A stretch of DNA of 64,000 bases, taken from the NCBI RefSeq assembly GCF_023634845.1, contig NZ_JAMLJL010000015.1, forward strand, positions 38,552 through 102,551, in the 5' to 3' direction. This stretch comes from Flavobacterium amniphilum (GTDB taxonomy: Bacteria; Bacteroidota; Bacteroidia; Flavobacteriales; Flavobacteriaceae). This document shows positions 10,467 through 18,055 of this stretch, one piece after another. The translations under genes and the position numbers were made by a program. Position 1 is the stretch's first letter. The number at the start of each line of letters is the position of its first letter. The notes under the pieces are model-generated. The model was not told the DNA's origin. It saw only the letters and a program-made list of their open reading frames with translations, and did not search any database.

Positions 10467-10545
10467 TGGGTTGTCAGATAAATTTTGAATATGATTCCGT
10501 ATTCGAGCATAATGCATTAGTATCTTTCTTATCCTGACACCCACT
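10465..10545 (+). ncRNA. candidate compact retron msr-msd ncRNA upstream of the reverse transcriptase
   Basis: The gap between the DUF3800 and RT genes folds into one long stem. Bases 10465-10481 pair with 10529-10545 (16 bp, one bulged base on each side), in the place expected for the retron a1/a2 inverted repeat. Inside are a 7-bp hairpin with a 4-base loop (10487-10504) and a TAATGCATTA palindrome (10510-10519). It ends 7 bases before the RT start. The enclosed 47 bases are short for a retron msd, and the T run after the stem means a terminator or attenuator is a real alternative. Confidence 0.4.
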
Positions 10546-10552
10546 TTTTATT

Positions 10553-11596
10553 ATGAAACACTCAGAACTAACAACTATTCAAGACTTGGCCAATTACTTA
10601 CGTTGTGATGTAGAGTTTCTTAAAAAAGCGACACAACATGAGTTTGATGTTGTTGATTTTACGAATGGCAGCAAATTAAGAGTAACACCTTCTGGGGTCA
10701 CAGTAGGTCTATTACACATAAAAAAGAAAGGTAAAAATGGAGGTCATAGACCAGTACATGAAATATGGACTGATCAATTTAGTAACTCTTTAAAAATATT
10801 GAATAATTACCTAGCAACTATTTACACCCCAGAATATTGTGTTCAAGGTTTTGTTAAAAAGCGAACAATTAAGACAAATGCTGATTTACATCTCGCAAAA
10901 AAAATTATTTTATCGGTAGATATTGAAAATTTTTTTGAGTCAATTACAAAATCAATGATAGTAAAAAGTTTAATAAAAATTGGCTTTAAAGAGCAAATAG
11001 CAATATGGATAGCAGAATTTACGACAATTAATAACTCATTAGTTCAGGGTTTTACTACAAGTCCAATAATTGCCAATATTGTTTCAACCGAATTAGATTT
11101 AGAATTAATTAAATATTGTAAAGATGATATAACATACTCAAGGTATGCTGATGACTTATACTTTTCTTCACAAAAAGAAAATATTTCTTTATCTGAAATT
11201 GAAAAAATCATTACTTCTTATGGCTTCAAATTAAATACATCAAAAACTAAGTTCATGAAACGAGGCCAATTGCAATATGTTACTGGACTAACTGTTTTTG
11301 ATAGCAATAGAGCGAGAATTTCAAAGCAAATAAAGCGCAATATTCGGTTGGAAATATATTATATAACAAAATTTGGATATAGAAGACATATTCGCCTAAA
11401 GCTTAAAAAATTAGGATATGACAAAACATCCAAAGATTTTAAAAGTTATGTCAATTACGAAATTGAGGCAACTATCAATAGAATTTATGGATGGCTACAT
11501 TTTATTAATTCTATCGAACCTGCATTTGCAGAGAAATATTATAAAACACTAAATCAAATTAAACCAAATTTTTATCAAAGTAATTTATTGCAATAG
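10553..11596 (+). CDS. retron-type reverse transcriptase
   Basis: A 347-residue reverse transcriptase. Catalytic motif A is SVDIENFF (D123), followed by VQGFTTSPIIAN (about 164-175) and the YADD box (198-201). The YVTGLTV segment (242-248) carries the VTG triplet characteristic of retron RTs. Length and domain order fit a stand-alone retron enzyme without a maturase domain. It starts 7 bases after a long stem-loop. Retron RTs make msDNA from an adjacent ncRNA and work with an effector in phage defence. The neighbouring DUF3800 protein is the best effector candidate. Confidence 0.9.
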   Translation: MKHSELTTIQDLANYLRCDVEFLKKATQHEFDVVDFTNGSKLRVTPSGVTVGLLHIKKKGKNGGHRPVHEIWTDQFSNSLKILNNYLATIYTPEYCVQGFVKKRTIKTNADLHLAKKIILSVDIENFFESITKSMIVKSLIKIGFKEQIAIWIAEFTTINNSLVQGFTTSPIIANIVSTELDLELIKYCKDDITYSRYADDLYFSSQKENISLSEIEKIITSYGFKLNTSKTKFMKRGQLQYVTGLTVFDSNRARISKQIKRNIRLEIYYITKFGYRRHIRLKLKKLGYDKTSKDFKSYVNYEIEATINRIYGWLHFINSIEPAFAEKYYKTLNQIKPNFYQSNLLQ

Positions 11597-11685
11597 CTAC
11601 ATGATTTTTAACAATTACAATTGACTAATCGATACTCCTATCTTAAACTGGGATTAATTAATTGCAATGCCATTGCAATTATTAT

Positions 11686-11725
11686 AATCATAAAACCAGT
11701 TGCAACCAAATACAAAAACTGGTTG
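11686..11725. repeat. 40-bp direct repeat, copy 1 (left of nuclease gene)
   Basis: Identical at 39 of 40 positions to 13411-13450. Each copy contains aaccagtt and aactggtt arms, so it can also fold as a hairpin. A palindrome, aattgcaatg-c-cattgcaatt, lies just upstream at 11660-11680. The pair brackets the gene at 11831-13216. Confidence 0.85.
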
Positions 11726-11830
11726 TTTTATTTACTTGTGTAATAAAAAAAAGATTCCATGCTAACATAAACTTAATATATATGATTTTTTTCTAGTTTA
11801 GTAGTTGAAAGACTAAATAAAAAAATACAT

Positions 11831-13216
11831 ATGAAAGAAATAGTTTCTGTTGGATACTGCTTACCAACACATGATGATGATTTTATCAAATTAGACAGTA
11901 ACTCTTCATTATCTGATGCAGATTTAGTTATTTTTTGTCCTGATTTTAAAACTACTAATTTTTCTTATGGCTTAAATTCTACTTATAAAGGCAAAATATC
12001 ATATGATCTCAACACTTCATCAAGAATTATTGAAGCTACAAAACATTGGAGAAAAGAGCTAAACTCATATTTGAAAAGCGGAAGAAATTTATTTATTTTC
12101 TTATGTCAAAAAAATGAATTTTACATAGATACTGGGCAAAGAAATACAAGTGGAACAGGAAGAAATCAAAAAGTAACAAATATTGTTGATTCCTTTAACA
12201 ATTACAAAGTCTTCCCTTTTGACATTGACGTCAACAATGCCAAAGGAAAAAAAATAATAAGCAAAAATGAATTATTAAAATCATTTTATAATTCATTTGA
12301 AAAAAATTTAAGCTTTGAAGCTTATCTTGAACCAAAAGACCACTATACTGAACTTCTTCAAACTAAAACCTTAGACAAAACCCTATCTGTTACTTTTAAA
12401 AAAGATGAAGGACAAATTATTATTTTACCATATTTAGACACGAGTAAAGATGAATTTTATGACAAGCATGGAGAATGGACGCAAGAAGGCATAATTTTTG
12501 GAAAAAAACTTATACAGTGTATTTTAGAGATTGATAAAAAAATATCATCTCAACATGAAAGAACAGCCAAACCCGAATGGTTGGAAAATGAAGAATATAA
12601 TCTTGAGAAGGCAGAAGAAATAAGTGAACTAATAAAAAAGAAAAAAAAATCAATACAAAAGCTAGAAGACGAATGTGAAGAATTAAATCAGGCTTTTATC
12701 GAGGAAGAAACATTTAAAGATTTACTCTTTGAGACAGGCAAGCCACTAGAAGTTGCAGTTATTAAAGCATTGGAAATATTGGGATATAAAGCAGAAAATT
12801 TCAACAATGGAGCTTTAGAGTTGGATCAGGTAATTACTTCTCCTGAAAATTTTAGATATATAGGAGAATGTGAAGGCAAGGACAGTAAAGCAATCGATAT
12901 CACTAAATTCAGACAGCTTCAAGATTCCTTAAATGAAGATTTCGAAAGAGAAGAAATTTATGAAAAAGCATTCGGATTACTATTTGGAAATCCTCAAAGA
13001 CTCAACCCACTTGGAACAAGAAAAGACTTTTTCACTGAAAAATGTATAAAGGGTGCTGAAAGAGAAAAAATTGGATTGATAAAAACAATAGATTTATTTT
13101 TTGTATGTAAATATCTTAGTGTAAACAATGATGATAAATTTAAAAAGAAATGTCGTAATGCAATTCATAGTTCTTTAGGTTCAATTGTTAAATTTCCAGA
13201 TATCCCTAAAAAATAG
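11831..13216 (+). CDS. probable PD-(D/E)XK nuclease (restriction-endonuclease-like C-terminus)
   Basis: A 461-residue protein. The N-terminal ~220 residues form an alpha/beta domain I do not recognise (ADLVIFCPDF, GRNLFIFLCQ). A coiled-coil-like segment (about 255-295, EEISELIKKKKKSIQKLEDE) links to a C-terminal domain in which ELDQVI and YIGECEGKD give the D...ExK spacing of a PD-(D/E)XK nuclease, preceded by a conserved-looking glutamate (PLEVAVIKALEILGY). It lies downstream of the retron but is separated from it by 234 bp and bracketed by 40-bp direct repeats, so it looks like an independent defence gene. Confidence 0.6.
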   Translation: MKEIVSVGYCLPTHDDDFIKLDSNSSLSDADLVIFCPDFKTTNFSYGLNSTYKGKISYDLNTSSRIIEATKHWRKELNSYLKSGRNLFIFLCQKNEFYIDTGQRNTSGTGRNQKVTNIVDSFNNYKVFPFDIDVNNAKGKKIISKNELLKSFYNSFEKNLSFEAYLEPKDHYTELLQTKTLDKTLSVTFKKDEGQIIILPYLDTSKDEFYDKHGEWTQEGIIFGKKLIQCILEIDKKISSQHERTAKPEWLENEEYNLEKAEEISELIKKKKKSIQKLEDECEELNQAFIEEETFKDLLFETGKPLEVAVIKALEILGYKAENFNNGALELDQVITSPENFRYIGECEGKDSKAIDITKFRQLQDSLNEDFEREEIYEKAFGLLFGNPQRLNPLGTRKDFFTEKCIKGAEREKIGLIKTIDLFFVCKYLSVNNDDKFKKKCRNAIHSSLGSIVKFPDIPKK

Positions 13217-13252
13217 CTTGTACTTCACAAGATTGAGTGCATAACAATTACC

Positions 13253-13338
13253 ATTGCAATGATTCTATTATCCAATTGCAATGATTCTATTATCCAATTG
13301 CAATGCATTGCAATGATAGAAACTGGTTGCAACCAGTT
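13253..13338. repeat. tandem 22-bp repeat and two perfect palindromes
   Basis: Two exact 22-bp tandem units (13253-13274 and 13275-13296, beginning attgcaatgattc) are followed by an 18-bp perfect palindrome attgcaatgcattgcaat (13297-13314) and another, aactggttgcaaccagtt (13321-13338). The unit length is typical of replication iterons. A helicase/primase gene lies 400 bp to the right. Confidence 0.75.
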
Positions 13339-13410
13339 GAACAAATCCATTGCAATAATTTTACCCGAACAAATAAGTTAGCTAAAAACAAGTCAATTAA
13401 CTTATCAAAG

Positions 13411-13450
13411 AATCATAAAACCAGTTGCAACCAAATATAAAAACTGGTTG
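13411..13450. repeat. 40-bp direct repeat, copy 2 (right of nuclease gene)
   Basis: Differs from 11686-11725 at one base. The two copies are 1,725 bp apart and in the same orientation. Recombination between them would delete the nuclease gene exactly. Confidence 0.85.
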
Positions 13451-13557
13451 CTCTTATTTGGTTGCAGAAGTTATTAAAGTCGATATCTGATTGCTTATTG
13501 TAGTCTTGAATTGTAACGCTTAGTAGTTATAGTGAAAAATGTGTTGATTTTGTTGAT

Positions 13558-13692
13558 TTGTTGACAATAGTATGTAATCTCCTGTATTTATTGGGTTTTA
13601 CACTTCAACAGGCCGTCAACAAACTGTCAACAAAAAAAGTGAAGTGAAACTATAAATTTGATTTGTTGACATAAAGTTGATACGTTGTTGAC
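13558..13692. repeat. cluster of TTGTTGAC/GTCAACAA octamers, candidate origin or regulator-binding region
   Basis: Five exact copies of the octamer occur in 135 bp: forward at 13558, 13663 and 13685, inverted at 13615 and 13626. A further GTCAAC is at 13738-13743. A second imperfect repeat, tgtatttattggg, occurs at about 13583 and 13703. The stretch lies just past the 3' end of a helicase gene. With the 22-bp repeats it fills the 522-bp gap 13217-13738, which has no gene. Confidence 0.6.
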
Positions 13693-13738
13693 CTGTGAAG
13701 CATTGTATTTATTGGTTTCTTATTCATTTTTCAACAAG

Positions 13739-14935
13739 TCAACAGTTTTTAATGAATTTATCTTTCTTAAATGTATAAAACCTTCCCTTTCTGCTTTCGG
13801 TGTAAACACTCCATTTATCCTGATTCATTGTGGATAAATCCAAACTATAAAAATTGTAACTGCTATTTTTAGGCTCGAGTTTAAAATTCTCAGTGATTAT
13901 TTTAGAAACATAACTCTTCCCTACCCTAATATTGGCAAGATTCAGTTGCTCGTGTAAATCTTTGGTTGTATAATACAATTCGTTTAATTCAAGTGTATGG
14001 AATTGCTCAATGATGAATTCTTCAATTTCTTTTTCTATTGTACTTCTGTTTCCTTTTATTAGAACTTCTAAAGCTTTGGTATAAATCAATTCTTTAGAAA
14101 ACCACATTCTGGTTGTTCTGGGTGCTTTTACCTCTCTATGGGTTAAATAATAAGTAAAGTTTGAAATCTCGCTTCTCATTTGCTGTAACAAGTCCGGGTT
14201 TTCTTGTGTAAACGGATTGACTTTAATAACCCAATACCTGATTTCCAAATCATCAATCTTGATGAAATTATCCTCATTATTCGAACATAAGATAAACTTA
14301 CCAAAAAACTCGATTTCAGCTTTATCAACTCCTTTTCCTTCCAACTTGTAATGATTAGAGGTTGAAAGGTTCTTAATACGCTCACTATCTTCCTTTTTAT
14401 CTAATAATACTTCATCAACCGCGACAATCAACTTCCCTGCCCAATCGGAATTAAAACGGCTTCTGAAATCTTCATTTTTATTGATTGTCATATTTCCTTC
14501 AAAGATTAACTTTAAGAACTTCAAAAAGGTACTTTTCCCTGTATTTCGCTCCACACTTACCAAACATAGTATCGGTAAGATTTGGCTGGGATGCTTCCAA
14601 AGGATTGTTAAGTAATCCAAACCCAATTCGTATTGCTCTCCGAAAATATGTTGCAAAAAGAATTTAACATTCTGCCAATCTCCTTTATCACTTATTTCAT
14701 AGGAAAGAGGTTCGTATTTATTATAAAAATTATTGATTTCTCTTTGATAATCTACATGGGAAGGAAACGTACAAAAGGTTTCATACTTTTTAATCTGTTG
14801 TAAACTTTCTTTCCCAAAATCATCTATGATAGTTGCTTTATTCCACTTTATCAATGATTTCATATTGTCACCACTCATCAATGGACACAGTACTTCCTTG
14901 AAATACTCGGTTCCAACACGGATATACTCTTTCAT
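13739..14935 (-). CDS. VapE/D5-like superfamily 3 helicase (primase-helicase C-terminus)
   Basis: A 398-residue replication ATPase. Walker A is VERNTGKSTFLKFL (about residues 133-146), Walker B KLIVAVDEVLL follows about 40 residues later, and a sensor-like FILCSNNEDNFI comes after. This is the layout of virulence-associated E and phage D5-type helicases. A primase domain is not visible. It overlaps the 107-residue gene upstream by 4 bases. Such genes drive replication of excised mobile elements and satellites in Bacteroidetes. It belongs to the element left of the 16753 att copy. Confidence 0.75.
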   Translation of the reverse strand: MKEYIRVGTEYFKEVLCPLMSGDNMKSLIKWNKATIIDDFGKESLQQIKKYETFCTFPSHVDYQREINNFYNKYEPLSYEISDKGDWQNVKFFLQHIFGEQYELGLDYLTILWKHPSQILPILCLVSVERNTGKSTFLKFLKLIFEGNMTINKNEDFRSRFNSDWAGKLIVAVDEVLLDKKEDSERIKNLSTSNHYKLEGKGVDKAEIEFFGKFILCSNNEDNFIKIDDLEIRYWVIKVNPFTQENPDLLQQMRSEISNFTYYLTHREVKAPRTTRMWFSKELIYTKALEVLIKGNRSTIEKEIEEFIIEQFHTLELNELYYTTKDLHEQLNLANIRVGKSYVSKIITENFKLEPKNSSYNFYSLDLSTMNQDKWSVYTESRKGRFYTFKKDKFIKNC

Positions 14936-15255
14936 ATTTCAAAAATTATGGATGCCATTTTTGAATGATCAAGATTATCAATGTACTTACTTTTCCTGAT
15001 TGTTATTAAAATGCCGTGTAATTCAGCATCTTTTAATAATACGTTATTGATATTATTTGATAACAATTTGAAATTATAATTATCATAACTTTTAATAAGC
15101 TGACCGATTAGCTCACAGGATTCAATATATTTCCCTGTTGCATACACTAAGGCTTTATCATCATTATAATCCAACCTTAGTCGTGCAAAATCGTTTTTCA
15201 TGGCATTCAAATGACTTAAAGCATCTGAAATTAATATCTGATTATTTGTTTGCAT
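14932..15255 (-). CDS. small helical hypothetical protein
   Basis: A 107-residue protein with no motif I recognise. It appears entirely alpha-helical. It lies between an HTH excisionase-type gene (12 bp upstream) and the helicase gene, which it overlaps by 4 bases, so it is almost certainly expressed as part of the same replication or excision operon. Confidence 0.6.
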   Translation of the reverse strand: MQTNNQILISDALSHLNAMKNDFARLRLDYNDDKALVYATGKYIESCELIGQLIKSYDNYNFKLLSNNINNVLLKDAELHGILITIRKSKYIDNLDHSKMASIIFEI

Positions 15256-15267
15256 AAGAAAGACTTT

Positions 15268-15567
15268 TTAAAATTCACCAAACTGGTTTTTCTGATTCAA
15301 TGATTTTAAAATCTCACTTCTTTTGTAACGAACCTTATTCCCTATCCGGTACGCTGGGATAATATCTTTCTTAGTCCAATCCCATAAAGTGACCAAACTA
15401 ATCGAAAGGAGTTTTGCGGTTTCTAGTCTAGTGAGAAGTTGGTCTGTTTGCTCATTTAATTGCAATGAGCCTGGATTATTTTTTAATGCTAAGATAACGC
15501 CATCAATAATTTCATTTTTAAAATCAGTAGCGTTGATGTTTTCGAATTGCAAGATTTCTTTAGCCAT
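15268..15567 (-). CDS. MerR/excisionase-type helix-turn-helix protein
   Basis: A 99-residue protein whose C-terminal half is a HTH_17-type DNA-binding domain: LLTRLETAKLLSISLVTLWD followed by IPAYRIGNKVRYKRSEIL. Such proteins act as recombination directionality factors or activators in Bacteroidetes mobile elements. It heads the three-gene unit ending with the VapE-like helicase. A second protein of the same family is encoded at 34299-34586 in the right-hand element. Confidence 0.75.
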   Translation of the reverse strand: MAKEILQFENINATDFKNEIIDGVILALKNNPGSLQLNEQTDQLLTRLETAKLLSISLVTLWDWTKKDIIPAYRIGNKVRYKRSEILKSLNQKNQFGEF

Positions 15568-15625
15568 AATTTAATTATTAGTTTTTATTAATTATGGCGC
15601 AAACTTAATCTGGTCGTATGGAGTT

Positions 15626-15666
15626 AAAACTATTAGGGTAACCCTGTGAGTTACCCTAATAGTTTT
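15626..15666 (-). terminator. perfect 17-bp stem hairpin, probable terminator
   Basis: Bases 15626-15642 pair perfectly with 15650-15666 around a 7-base loop, with T runs on both sides. It overlaps the stop codon of the 15651-16535 gene. The arm contains TTAGGGTAAC, which also occurs near both ends of the right-hand element, so a recombinase-binding role is possible. Confidence 0.7.
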
Positions 15667-16535
15667 TTAATAATTTCATCTGCTTTTTTCCTGTCGTTTA
15701 AAAGCTTGTCTGAATTCTCGGAACTTTTCTTGTCAAGTTCAAGATAAACCTTTTTAATATTGTCTTTATTTTTACCAAGTAAGTGACTAAGGATTTCTCC
15801 TTTTTTGTTCGCACTTATACTGCTCCAATCTTTCATGTTTATGATTTCCTCAAGCAGAAAAACTTGTAATGATGTGTCAACAACATTTGATTTCTGTTTA
15901 GTTTCTTTAAGAGCATTAATCTGTTCTTTACAAAAGTCAATTTGTGTTTTGATGGTATAATATTTTGTCCATATACTCAAAATATTTTTTGGAATATCTG
16001 GCATTTGAAAATCTGATGTTAAATACTTCTGAATAAAAGTACTTTCTCCTCCAAGGTAGGCAAAGATTAATTCATGCCAATTTTCAAACCCGTTAACCTC
16101 CTTTATTTCAGCATAAACAAGATACTCTGATTCGTTTTTAACCTGAGAATATAAATCCTTGTGTTTTTTCTCCAAGTATTTTATCTTTTCGACGTTGTCA
16201 ATTCGCCCTTCCAAGTTGGTTAAAATCTTGTTTAAATCAAATTCTATGTCGGAAGCAACAGTTTCAACAAAAAACTGTATTGACGAATATATCTCTTCTA
16301 AAATGCATTGATTTATTTTATACACTTTTGAGTCCAAAGTTATCGAAGTATCAAGCTCTATTGAATCTGTTTTCTCGTATTCAGTTAAAAATTTAACTTT
16401 ATAGTTGGTTGAAGTTTCATCTTCAATAAAAACATTTTGCACAATAAGGTTTTCTATATTTGAAAGTTCCAACTCTTGTGGCTTGAATTTCTTTACAAAT
16501 TTTCTGTTTTCTATCTCCTGATAATCAAAATACAT
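15651..16535 (-). CDS. uncharacterised mobile-element protein
   Basis: A 294-residue protein without a recognised domain. It is rich in acidic and lysine residues with long helices (about 105-145 and 195-290), and the end (SANKKGEILSHLLGKNKDNIKKVYLEL) resembles small C-terminal helical domains seen in Bacteroidetes element proteins near RteC. It ends in a perfect terminator hairpin and is probably monocistronic. It could regulate the adjacent replication module; nothing shows this directly. Confidence 0.5.
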   Translation of the reverse strand: MYFDYQEIENRKFVKKFKPQELELSNIENLIVQNVFIEDETSTNYKVKFLTEYEKTDSIELDTSITLDSKVYKINQCILEEIYSSIQFFVETVASDIEFDLNKILTNLEGRIDNVEKIKYLEKKHKDLYSQVKNESEYLVYAEIKEVNGFENWHELIFAYLGGESTFIQKYLTSDFQMPDIPKNILSIWTKYYTIKTQIDFCKEQINALKETKQKSNVVDTSLQVFLLEEIINMKDWSSISANKKGEILSHLLGKNKDNIKKVYLELDKKSSENSDKLLNDRKKADEIIKKLLG

Positions 16536-16709
16536 TTTACTAGATTTTTTATTTATTTACACTTCAAAAAATTAACTCTTAGAGTTACATCTTTAAGTTA
16601 TTGAATTTGCTAAAGTTTATTTTTGGATAAATTGTTTCTTTCAAAAAGAAATTCTAAACCTGAATATTTTTTTGAATTGGGACAATTGTCGGACAAAGCA
16701 GAAATAAAA

Positions 16710-16746
16710 AAACCGCAAATACTTATTCCTAAGTTACTTGCGGTTT
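16710..16746 (-). terminator. hairpin next to the attL copy
   Basis: The arms aaaccgcaa (16710-16718) and ttgcggttt (16738-16746) pair perfectly, and on the minus strand the stem is followed by a run of T. It sits 6 bp left of the tRNA-Ser 3'-end copy, as the terminator at 55584-55617 sits left of the intact tRNA. It may be the original tRNA-Ser terminator displaced by integration. Confidence 0.55.
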
Positions 16747-16752
16747 ACGCTT

Positions 16753-16769
16753 GCAGAGAGGAAGGGATT
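16753..16769 (-). repeat. attL: 17-bp copy of the tRNA-Ser 3' end
   Basis: Identical over 17 bp to 55641-55657, which lies at the 3' end of the tRNA-Ser gene, and in the same orientation. This is the signature of site-specific integration into a tRNA 3' end. With the integrase beside the intact tRNA, it sets the element's limits at about 16753 and 55657. Confidence 0.75.
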
Positions 16770-16821
16770 TTTACCACTCTTATAATTCGCTATATATCAG
16801 TAATTTGAAATACTTTTTAAA

Positions 16822-16843
16822 TTAGGGTAACCGAATTTACCCC
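16822..16843. repeat. subterminal TTAGGGTAACCGA repeat, left copy
   Basis: 22 bp matching 55516-55537 at 20 positions, in direct orientation. It lies 53 bp inside the left att copy, while the right copy lies 104 bp inside the right one. This placement suggests integrase arm-type sites. Confidence 0.55.
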
Positions 16844-16994
16844 CTTTTAATCGTAAACAATTCATTTATTTTGTGAATTGTAAATATACTCATTTACAAT
16901 GAAACGGCAAATAAAACTTAACAAATATTGATTAACAGAATAAAGAAATGGCTGGAGATAGATGTTCAATGACTGTACCAGTTATTGAACTTGT

Positions 16995-17558
16995 CTAAAA
17001 ACTGAATAATAAATCTGCTTTTTCTAATTTGATCTGAGGCTTGTTTAATTCAATGACTGCGGATTTAACTTTAATTTTATCCTCTGTTGATAAAAATATA
17101 GGAATCAGTTCTTTTAAATCTATTTTCAATAACCTATTTATAATAATCAAATCTTTAAGAGTAAATGGCTTTATTCCATTCATTAACTCGGACATATGTG
17201 TTTTACTTTTATGACCCAAAATATGTCCTAAATTTTCTTGGGTTAAATCAAGAGTTTTTAATTTTTTACGTATCTGCTGTTTTCTGTTCTCTATAAAAAT
17301 TCTTTCTTGTTCGGCAATAATCTCTGATTTGTCACTTTCAAATACTTTTTTATCAGTCAAAGTATCTAAATTAGACCACTCTTTATTTTCATATACTTCA
17401 ATTAAATCTCTTAATTTTTTTCTAAGATTTTTGAAATGTACACTTTCTTTAGATAGCAACCTTAACTTTCTATCAGCAATCATCGCCCTTTCTAAATCCA
17501 ATTCATTATTAATTGAACCGTTCTCAATGAATTTTTCTATATCAAAATTTGTTTTCAT
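16995..17558 (-). CDS. higA: HigA-like antitoxin (XRE-type HTH)
   Basis: A 187-residue protein. The N-terminal ~90 residues are charged helices. Residues about 100-155 form an XRE helix-turn-helix (LKTLDLTQENLGHILGHKSKTHMSELMNG). The gene begins where the HigB-like toxin gene ends (shared base 17558), giving the toxin-first order typical of higBA. It would neutralise the toxin and repress the promoter. The pair lies just inside attL, where it could stabilise the integrated element. Confidence 0.75.
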   Translation of the reverse strand: MKTNFDIEKFIENGSINNELDLERAMIADRKLRLLSKESVHFKNLRKKLRDLIEVYENKEWSNLDTLTDKKVFESDKSEIIAEQERIFIENRKQQIRKKLKTLDLTQENLGHILGHKSKTHMSELMNGIKPFTLKDLIIINRLLKIDLKELIPIFLSTEDKIKVKSAVIELNKPQIKLEKADLLFSF

Positions 17559-17899
17559 TAGTCAATATGGTTTTTATCTCTAAGCCATTTTTCAATGGTT
17601 GATTTGTTATTTTTAAAAACTCTTTCATATTCTTGATGCGTTCCTGTCCAGATTATTGTGGCTTCGCCGTCATCATCTAACTCAATTAAAATTAATGTCC
17701 TATGAATATTAATATCAAAAAAATAGAAACCATCACTGTGAACACAATCTGCATCTTTTCTAACTTCAGTTAGAACTGATTGCTTCGGGTCAAATTTTTC
17801 TAAATCTTCTATCAATTTATCGACTTCATCACATAACTTTCTATTGCCGATATTTTTCTTTTTTAATTTTAAAATTGTTTTTTTACCTATTACTCTCAT
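17558..17899 (-). CDS. higB: HigB-type mRNA interferase toxin
   Basis: A 113-residue basic protein. The C-terminal IWTGTHQEYERVF matches the conserved W.G.H.EYD end motif of the HigB family. Together with the HTH partner directly downstream, this supports a ribosome-associated RNase toxin of a type II toxin-antitoxin module. The central QSVLTEVRKDADCVHSDGFYFFDI segment is less typical, so the subfamily is uncertain. Confidence 0.75.
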   Translation of the reverse strand: MRVIGKKTILKLKKKNIGNRKLCDEVDKLIEDLEKFDPKQSVLTEVRKDADCVHSDGFYFFDINIHRTLILIELDDDGEATIIWTGTHQEYERVFKNNKSTIEKWLRDKNHID

Positions 17900-17922
17900 A
17901 ATAATTATAGCAAATATAAAAA

Positions 17923-17949
17923 ATAAGTTCGGAATATAACCGAACTTAT
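17923..17949 (-). terminator. rho-independent terminator of the helicase-nuclease gene
   Basis: A perfect 10-bp stem (ataagttcgg with ccgaacttat) around a 7-base loop, followed on the minus strand by TTTTTTAT. It lies about 107 bp past the stop of the 18056-20566 gene and just upstream of higB. Confidence 0.8.
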
Positions 17950-18055
17950 GTGTTAATTTTTATTCTTTTAACTTTCAATAATTGAAAGGTACATTTTCTT
18001 TATTACCCTATGTGATAAATTCATCTGTTCAACTATTGAAATTTGTTGCCTTGTA

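Larger units (their letters stand above)
16536..16994. other. element junction without protein genes
   Basis: These 459 bp hold a hairpin (16710-16746), the 17-bp copy of the tRNA-Ser 3' end (16753-16769) and a GGTAACCG repeat (16822-16843). A 61-residue reading frame across the att copy looks accidental. Confidence 0.6.

Noticed and set aside
11597..11830. retron ncRNA downstream of the reverse transcriptase
   Set aside because: The 234-bp gap holds palindromes and the 40-bp repeat that also occurs beyond the nuclease gene, so it is not RT-specific.
13253..13338. CRISPR array
   Set aside because: The 22-bp units are tandem without spacers, only two are complete, and no cas gene is nearby.
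16623..16808. 61-residue reading frame across the att copy
   Set aside because: It spans the tRNA-end duplicate and a terminator hairpin and shows no protein-like features.
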